From Lotus japonicus (Eukaryota > Streptophyta > Magnoliopsida > Fabales > Fabaceae), in NCBI RefSeq assembly GCF_012489685.1, contig NC_080046.1:3040501-3104500 (forward strand): a DNA stretch of 64,000 bases. Reading direction: 5' to 3'. The position numbers and the translations under genes were made by a program. Shown here piece by piece: positions 57,368 to 64,000 of the stretch (positions are counted from its first letter, which is position 1; each line of letters opens with the position of its first letter). A model generated the notes under the pieces. It was not told the origin of the DNA. It did not search any database and saw nothing but the letters and a program-made list of their open reading frames with translations.

Positions 57368-58416
57368 TCAACCTAAGCGAAGCTCCAAATCAATGCCTTC
57401 ATTATCACTAGTAGTCAAGGAAATGCTTGCATCACTTGGAAGCATCTGGGACCCATAGTTGATGGTATTGTTGCTGCTACCACTTGCGTTGCCGCTACCA
57501 CCTTCTTCAAATGGCGAAATAGGAAATAAAGGAGTTTTCTCTGAGAAAAGAGTGAGGGTTTTTGGTGCCTCATTAAGAACAACAGGACATGAATATGGGG
57601 TTGGGGCTTCCATGAGGTTCATGTTTCCAGCCATGAGGCTACAGTCATAGTAGTTAGTGAGCCTCCTTCTCCTAAATCCATACAAGTATGTGGCTGGTAG
57701 GTGCCTGTAAAAGCTAGCAGCGTAATTTTGAACTTGTTGTGGAGTCTTGTTCAACAAAAAGTATTTAGCGATTTCGCTCCAGTGCCCTTTTCCAAACTTG
57801 ATTAGCCCCATCAAAAATAACCTAAGATTGAAATACAATATAAACTCACATTTAATTTCATAATTAAATCAAAGGAAGGAATAATAATAAATTCAAAAGG
57901 AAAATTAGTCATAGTTAAAATATTTAATGATCTATGAAGTCTTTGCCAATATCTTTCTTCCAAAAGTTTGAAATATTATTAGGAGTTAAAATGCAAGTAA
58001 ATGCATGAGAAAACTAAGAAAATACTAATATAAAATGAAATAGATTTGTGGTTGAAAGGGACAAACTCATGCTCTCTCTCGGTCCAAGGCTCCTTGAACC
58101 TAACTCCATGAGGAAAGAGGAATGATTTTGCTTCAGGGACTGGTTCGAGAACTGTGAAAACTCGATTGCCGTCCATGCTAGGCTGGAAACTGAAAGGAAA
58201 GTGAAAAGGCTCATAGATGTGAGATGAAGCTGGCCATAAAGCATTTTGACGATAGTATGTAAGGTTCATATTAGACCATAAAGGCATGGGAGAACTTTGT
58301 AGTTGAACATTTGTTGAAGAAGAATCACCAAAATTGAGAAAGATTATTGGTGCATTAGATGATGTTCTGGGTGGTGATGGAGGTGAGTTTGTAGGATCAA
58401 CGATTTCATTAGCCAT
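57368..58416 (-). CDS. MYB-like (SANT) transcription factor with C-terminal EAR motif
   Basis: Two exons on the minus strand, 58416-58067 and 57821-57368 (donor GTTTGT, acceptor CAATCTTAG), give 267 residues with one SANT/MYB repeat across the junction. The repeat reads PWTEREHE then LFLMGLIKFGKGHWSEIAKY and TPQQVQNYAASFYRHLP (about 110-160). The third helix has VQNYAASFY where the SHAQKYF-type single-MYB proteins have VASHAQKYF, so this is a divergent relative of that class. The N-terminal 100 residues are Ser/Pro-rich and the C-terminal part is Ser/Asn-rich. The protein ends IDLELRLG, an LxLxL-type EAR motif that recruits TOPLESS-type co-repressors; a repressor role is inferred. A TATA box (gctataaatc on the minus strand, 58541-58550) lies about 125 bp upstream. 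Target genes unknown. Confidence 0.8.
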
Positions 58417-58540
58417 TGTTGAACAAAAGGAAAGAGACGAGGGGATAGAGAGAGAGAGAGAGAGACAAACTAGTTGTAGAAATGAGTAAATAGTTGAAAT
58501 TTACTCGAGTTGTGTTGAAAGTCGAAACAACTTACGTATT

Positions 58541-58550
58541 GATTTATAGC
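58541..58550 (-). promoter_or_regulatory. TATA box of the MYB-like gene
   Basis: Minus-strand GCTATAAATC, about 125 bp from the start codon; a GA repeat near 58450 lies in the leader. Confidence 0.5.
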
Positions 58551-61096
58551 ATCCAAGGATAGCCTACATTTACCAGAATGTCCATGTAAATTCTTATTAT
58601 TTATATATTTTTGTTTCAATCACTCCTATGTTCCTATAATTTAATGCATTTACATTTTATGTCACTTTACTTTCGGAATTGATTATGAAAGACCTAATGC
58701 AAATATAACATATGCTTCCATTTAAAAACGTGAGGCCTAAGAGACGACCCAAAAAAGTTGAGAAGAGAGTTAGAAAGATGGAAGTTCATGTTGGAGTTTT
58801 TTTTAGTGGAGACTCGGCTCAAAAAGTGAGAATCATCTAATGCTTCTACAAGCGGAGTTTTCAGAGTCACCTGGTGTCTTGACTAGGGCAAGGATTGCCT
58901 TTTTGATGGGGAATCATTTGGGTATGATGTATGATTGTACAAATGAGACTGCTCTAAACCAAATAACATCTAAAATTCGTGCTCGCAAGTCCTCTTAGTC
59001 GAGGTAGTTGGCTTCTCCTTCGTTAGTGTTGATCTTGTTCCTTCATTTTGGTCTCTTAGCTTGTTCTTTGTTGTTGGTTTGTGTTGTATTAGTTTGTGTG
59101 GTTGATTTGATGTTTTTTTTGTGGTTTTTGTCATGTGTTGTATCTGACCTTTTTGGGCTTCTAGTTGAGGATTTTGTGGCTTTGGTATTGTAGGTTTGTT
59201 TCTAGGGCTTTTTGTTATCGTTCATCTGTGAATTTTTTCTAGGTTGGTTGTTTTATGGGTTTTTTTCTCATTTTGTATATTGTTTCCCTTACGAGATGAA
59301 GATGAATTTGTAGATTTTATTTTCTTATTTTCAATAAATATGGCCGTTTAATACGATACTCGAAATATATATAACACTAGACATATTTATTTCAAGCAAT
59401 AATAGTAAAATAAAAAAGGGCTTGGGACAAAGTCCTTTTTACTGTTATAAAGAATGATCTTCAATATTTTCTAGCACACATAATGAGATAAAAGGGGTAT
59501 ATAATATTCATTAAAAGAATCCTCAAATATATTTTTCACAACGCAATATGCAGTAGGATGTGGTTGCTGTTAATTCAACTTCATCTTGTGATTAAGGTTA
59601 TAATCACCTTTGGAGAGCTTTGAATGATTTGAAAATTTATAAATGCGTGAATTTGTCAATCCTTCCTCTTATTTTTCTTTGATTTTCTGATTTTTTTCAC
59701 TTTTTTCTTCTTCTTCTTCTTCACTTTCTCCCCCATTCTCAATTTTTCAACAAAAAGCTTATCCTTAGTTCAACTAGTTGCCTCATCTAAATGTCTGAGC
59801 TCTTGATGGAGGCCTCTGTGTTCTTTTGATTAATCATTGTTATTTCCATTTATTTTGCCAGTGTATCCTCCAATCTTGAAGTACTATCATGTTATGGGGA
59901 TGAATATAGCTGGTATAGTGGTGGTGGCAATTGTTCTTCCTGAAAATGGAAATAACAAACATATGAGTATCAAAACATACAACAAACCACATTACCTTCT
60001 CTTTAAAGGATAATTGTTGCATTTTTGGAAGACTGTTATTCAGAAGCTCCTTGTTGCTTCTTCTCTTTAGCTAGCTATTTGGTATGCACAATAAAGAACA
60101 AGCTAACACAAGAGATTGAAAACAAAAACTCTACACTATATTCACATTCATTCAAGCAAATACTAATTGCTTGCTCTTACGTCGAATCAAGCAAATATGT
60201 TCTAGGTGCGCAAACTAAAACATAACATTAAGATCAAGAGAAAACCATTGAATCATTGCAAAGAACAAGATTTATATTCAAGAGAATCACATATAAACCA
60301 TAAGTTTCATAGTATAGTATTACATCTAAATCCTAGTAAAATAGAGCTAATTTATATATTTCCATGGAAAGCTTTGCAAATAGAGATGAGGAACTAGAAG
60401 AATTGAAATCATTAAGATGTTACACTATGACCTTCAAAGCTTTTTCTCCGGCCTCCTGAGTCTCTCCCCTTATTTTCCTTCGTGTTTTCTCCTTAAAAGA
60501 TCTAAGATGTCCCATGAAATCTGATGAGAAACCTAAAATATGAAGAAAGAAGAAGCTGAGTGGCGATAAGTGCCACATTCTAGTGCTAAGCCTCATGTAA
60601 ATTGGCTTGAAAACGCCTTAGCAAGTGTTGAAAGGTGTTACTCCACAAAAAAATATTTGTACATACACTCCACAAAATATCACTGTTTTACCGCAACGCC
60701 CTCATTCAACAGTAAAATCAGAATAATCAAAATGACTTCTCAAATGAGAGCAAGTGCTTCACCTCCCCCTCTTCCTATGATATGTCACATTCTCCGACTA
60801 ACCACCTCCCTTGCACCTCTTCACTTTTTCCTCAACCCCGCCAAGGAAGGCACCACAAGGGAAATCAATGGTTTTTTAAAATAGAGGATGTGTGTCATTG
60901 GTCATGTCATGTATGTCAGTATGCGATAATGTGAACTTGAAATAGAGGATATTCAATGTAATTTCCCCTATGTGTCTATTGAGAATGAGTTGATTTATAC
61001 ACAGCTTTACTCATTTTCTACCTTCATTTTCTATTTATTTCTCTCTTCTCTTCACTTGTGCAATGGTTTTAAGTGTGTTGTTTTGGCTATAAGCAG
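58551..61096. other. Spacer with a decayed coding remnant
   Basis: Mostly AT-rich. At 58740-59000 a plus-strand remnant reads RRPKKVEKRVRKMEVHVG and, in another frame, SPGVLTRARIAFLMGNHLG with a stop after KIRARKSS. It is followed by a T/G-rich tail to an A-rich end near 59340. It looks like a degraded retroelement or retrocopy; family not recognised. Nothing else at 59340-61096. Confidence 0.4.
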
Positions 61097-61729
61097 GCAG
61101 TGGATCACGCAGCAGTTCGGATTTTGAAAGAAGAGGGAATGGATGCCATAAAATTGGAAGCAGGGTCCGCTTCAACTATAGGATCGTCGCAACAAAAGCT
61201 ATTTTTGAGGCTGGAATAGTAGTGATGGGCATGTCGGGCTCACTGCCCATGCAATTAGTGCTTAAGGGGGATTTCGACCTCAAGGAAGGAATGTTGCTAG
61301 TGCTGTCAAGGTCTATCTCCCTCTTGCATGATGCATCTATTTGGTTTTGGAACAATTCTTTCGTTATCATAAGAGGAATATGTCTGTGTAGGTTGTGGAG
61401 ACGGCATTGGCTTTACAGGAAGCAGGGTACTTCTCTGTTGTTCTAGAATGTGTGCCTGCACCAGTGGCTGCTGTAGTAACAGCAGTTTGCCCGTGTTGGA
61501 TATGTCATCACTAAAGTCTTTGTGGAGTATAAGGAAGATGTGATAAATGGTTCATTTCCTGATACTCAGGAATATAGTCCATATAAAATCAGTGAAACAT
61601 GTATATGCTAATGGTTTCTTAAACGAATTGCAAAGGTTAGGTTTTGACAAGACAGCATATGCGGCTTCTGATGTAGTTCAGAAAGTGGTTTCTGCTAAGT
61701 TAGTTGGTGAAGGAAACTCATCAAAGTGA
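61097..61729 (+). pseudogene. Ketopantoate hydroxymethyltransferase (panB/KPHMT) pseudogene, 5'-truncated
   Basis: Starts after an acceptor-like tataagcag with AVDHAAVRILKEEGMDAIKLE, then IVATKAIFEAGIVVMG, a GGFRPQGRNVASAVK block, and after an intron [20 protein letters not shown]. The end is YKEDVINGSFPDTQ..FLNELQRLGFDKTAYAASDVVQK, with a stop at 61727-61729. The enzyme makes ketopantoate, the first step to pantothenate. Damage: one base missing after VVMG (near 61228), TAA in place of a codon just before GGFRPQG, and a scrambled stretch after VPAPVAA. The retained intron (about 61309-61391, GT..GTGTAG) shows DNA-level duplication. The first half of the gene, with the metal-binding Asp residues, is missing. 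Confidence 0.85.
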
Positions 61730-62420
61730 TTATTTAGTAAAGCTACATGATAGGCTGATAGCCCTTCTTTTCATTTGATGTCCTCATCTTGGCACAATTG
61801 AATAGAAGTTGAGTACTTAGTAGTTTTCTTTTCTTGTTTTTGCTCTTTCCCTTTTGATTGTCAATGTAAACAAGCTCATCCCTAACGAAAATTCTTATGA
61901 AGATGAATTCTAAGTCAAATTTGCTCACAATATGCATTGAGATGAAGCTCATCCCAAATTTGCTCTTTCCAATTTTATTTTTTTTAAATAACCAATATAT
62001 TCCTATGAAAATAGGAATCCAATAAATGATGTTGCGAGACCAACCTTGATCCAAATCAAGTAAACAATGAAAATTAATAACAACTCTCACTTGTGGCAAT
62101 CCTTAAATTATAGACAATATACTTTGATCCAATAAATGAATAAACAAATTTCCATAATACTTTCCCCAAAAAAACTAATGTAGCTAGCTTCACACTATCC
62201 TATATTTACATTAAACAAACCAATATATATATCTTCACCTGGAAAAATATACTATTAGTTTTCCTATTTTGGTAGAGACAAACCATCCTTCTGCCTTATC
62301 TACTTCCACTTCTGTAATAGAGGATAAGCACTAGTATCATCTCAATGCATATTTGGAAATACCATAAAGAATTATGGTTGGTTAAAATCATGGATAAGTA
62401 ACTTTCAAGAGTCCATAATT
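61730..62420. other. Spacer and ERF 3' region
   Basis: No coding evidence. The right end should be the 3' untranslated region of the minus-strand ERF gene. Confidence 0.5.
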
Positions 62421-63185
62421 TCAAACAACCATGAGTGGAGATAAGGGTGACAAAGGAGGCACACTGAAGATAGTTCCCTTGACATCAGTGTCCCAAAACC
62501 CTTTCCACAATGAGGGAGTTAAAGGGCAAACTGTTGCTGCAGAAACAGAAACCCCATTATTGGGATCAGAGCACTCTTCTTTCTTCACCTGCTTCTTAAC
62601 AGTAACACTCTCCTCCACACACTTGTCTTCTTCTCTAATCCTCTTCTCACCAACATTAACAACTGATGATTCTTCTTCTTCATGACAATTACCAACTTCA
62701 AGAGGGAAGTTCAGTATAGCCCTGCTTCCTCTCATCTTAAAAGCAGCTCTGTCATAAGCTTTAGCAGCTTCAATGGCTGTGTCAAAAGTCCCAAGCCACA
62801 CCCTTGACCCTTTTCTATTGGGGTCACGAATCTCTGCTGCAAATTTCCCCCATGGTCGCCTTCTAACACCTCTGTAGTGCTTGTTATTGTCCTCCTCTTG
62901 GGTTTGGTGGTCACTTGAAGAAGAAGAAGAAGAGCTCTGATGGGAAAAGCTTGTTTCTTTGCTCTGTGAGATATTGGATTTGAGACCTGAGTTTATTGAA
63001 GGGATTGAGATGTTTAAAGAGGGTTTGCGGTTGCTTAGATTTGAGGAAGATCTTGGAGGCTTGGAGAAACTGGGAACAACTTGTTGGGGTAGAAAGTAAT
63101 CACTGATACTGATATCAGAGTTGAGGGGTTCTAAAATTGAGGTTTGTGGGGTGCAAAAAGTGAAGCTAGGCTCAAAGGTTTGCAT
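62421..63185 (-). CDS. AP2/ERF transcription factor, group IX type
   Basis: Intronless frame of 254 residues. One AP2 domain spans 103-161: [20 protein letters not shown], then [20 protein letters not shown] and [15 protein letters not shown]. The ERF-type residues Ala and Asp (FAAEIRD) are present instead of the DREB-type Val and Glu, so GCC-box binding is expected. The N-terminal half is Ser-rich, with an acidic patch just before the domain. After it comes a basic stretch (KKQVKKEE), a candidate nuclear signal. The C-terminal [14 protein letters not shown] and [12 protein letters not shown] match the group IX ERFs (tobacco ERF2 and Arabidopsis ERF5/6 relatives). There the Pro-directed Ser sites are MAP-kinase targets. 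These factors act in ethylene, jasmonate and defence responses; that role here is inferred. Frame intact. Confidence 0.87.
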   Translation of the reverse strand: MQTFEPSFTFCTPQTSILEPLNSDISISDYFLPQQVVPSFSKPPRSSSNLSNRKPSLNISIPSINSGLKSNISQSKETSFSHQSSSSSSSSDHQTQEEDNNKHYRGVRRRPWGKFAAEIRDPNRKGSRVWLGTFDTAIEAAKAYDRAAFKMRGSRAILNFPLEVGNCHEEEESSVVNVGEKRIREEDKCVEESVTVKKQVKKEECSDPNNGVSVSAATVCPLTPSLWKGFWDTDVKGTIFSVPPLSPLSPLMVV

Positions 63186-63918
63186 ATTTCTGATTATTGT
63201 GTTGTGGTGGTGATTTGTGGAGAGAAGACTTGATGATTCTTGGAGGAGGAAAAGTAAAATTGGAGAATGAGAATAGAATGGTTTGAGTGGAAAATGGGGA
63301 GTGAAGGGTACATAAATATGAGAGAAATTTGAGTGTTAGAGAAGAAAATTATCAAGAGGTGGGCTTCTAGTGGGATTCCAAGATGGAGAGAGGAAGCATC
63401 GTTTGGTAGCTATCAATAATTTATTAATGTTTGGTCTCTGTTTTGTCGTTTTGGGTGTTTTCAAACCTCAACTTGACTTTGAGATAAACATTGGGGAGTG
63501 GGGACTACCAGTCCACGATATGGCATTTCCACGGTACTTCCTTCCTGCAGGATGATTCTAAGTCAATATGTGTGCTTTTGAATCAATCATCCTGTGTGCT
63601 CTTACTTTCCAGCAGCACCTATATTCTTTTTTCTTTTTAATGAAACAAGGGTGACTGAAGACTAACACCTTTTCTTCTAACTTTCAGTTGAGGTTTGTTG
63701 ATAGGATAATATCAAATCTCTCACAGACAATATTACTCCACCTTTTAAACTCGTATACATATATTATATATATACACATTATATTGCTGATTTGCTTGAT
63801 TTCACAATAAAAATATATTAGCTAGTCATTTTTAAAAAATAACAATATCATCTATTCAAATATTTAACATTCTTTGCACTTTAATTTAGAGTGTGTGTGT
63901 ATATATATTACTACTTAA

Positions 63919-63959
63919 TTAATTATGTAGTTTGTAACCCAAAAAAAATTAATTATGTA
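63919..63959 (+). repeat. Micro-insertion with A tail, flanked by 11-bp repeats
   Basis: TTAATTATGTA at 63919-63929 and 63949-63959 flanks GTTTGTAACCCAAAAAAAA. The insert is nearly the same as the one at 35946-35959. Confidence 0.6.
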
Positions 63960-63968
63960 TTTATCTTC

Positions 63969-64000
63969 GAGGATTAGTTCAAATGGTAAGAGTTAGGGAA
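63969..64000 (+). mobile_element. Possible SINE start (cut by window edge)
   Basis: gaggattagttcaaatggtaagagtta resembles a tRNA-derived box A as found at the head of plant SINEs. Only about 30 bp are visible. Confidence 0.3.

Larger units (their letters stand above)
63186..64000. other. ERF upstream region and spacer
   Basis: A TATA-like tatttatg on the minus strand (about 63313-63320) lies about 130 bp before the ERF start. Beyond 63560 the DNA is AT-rich with no gene. A small A-tailed insertion lies at 63919-63959. Confidence 0.45.

Noticed and set aside
62431..62914. Frames overlapping the ERF gene on both strands
   Set aside because: Shadows of the ERF coding frame.
63969..64000. tRNA gene
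   Set aside because: Only a box-A-like stretch is visible; no cloverleaf can be formed within the window, so a SINE head is more likely.

Overview
The window reads as nuclear DNA of a papilionoid legume. The coding genes are plant-specific: a PORR protein, a PLS-class PPR protein, a cutin/RAM2-type GPAT, an AP2/ERF factor and a TDY-class MAP kinase remnant. Introns are spliced and AT-rich. The retroelements are the usual plant Ty1/copia, Ty3/gypsy and LINE lineages. The GPAT looks like RAM2, the enzyme of mycorrhizal plants. Lotus- or bean-like legumes fit, but the species cannot be fixed from sequence alone.

Left third (1-27.8 kb) is transposon-dominated. It holds a LINE fragment and then a duplicated CDC20-like locus. 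Copy A (about 1165-9900) is split by a Ty1/copia element (1549-9511, target duplication CTCAT). That copia polyprotein is itself split by a 2.6-kb solo-LTR-like insertion (5831-8467, target duplication GCTGA). A 10.8-kb minus-strand Ty3/gypsy element of Tat-like organisation (10795-21598, target duplication CCCAT) follows, with an extra spliced gene on the opposite strand. Then comes CDC20-like copy B (22306-24242), a pseudogene. MITEs, a truncated LINE and a 265-bp foldback hairpin complete this part.

The middle (28-44 kb) holds three apparently intact genes: a WTF1-like PORR protein (+), a RAM2-like sn-2 GPAT (+, two exons) and a MEF18-like PPR protein (+). A 5'-truncated MAP kinase pseudogene follows directly. 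The right part (46-64 kb) holds a ten-exon DUF676 serine-esterase gene (+) whose eighth intron has absorbed two decayed copia fragments. Next are a tandem 0.42-kb duplication, a MYB-like gene ending in an EAR motif (-), a pantothenate-pathway KPHMT pseudogene (+) and an ERF group IX gene (-).

The live genes are independent single transcription units with no operon-like organisation. WTF1 and MEF18 both act on organelle RNA, RAM2 in lipid supply to mycorrhizal fungi, and the ERF and MYB proteins in transcription. Several observations merit a second look. One is a set of very short A-tailed insertions (10-25 bp) flanked by 11-15 bp direct repeats. Others are the antisense spliced gene in the gypsy element, the hairpin upstream of WTF1, and the copia insertion between the promoter and start codon of a duplicated CDC20 fragment. 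All positions and frames were read by eye; family names rest on recalled motifs, not searches.
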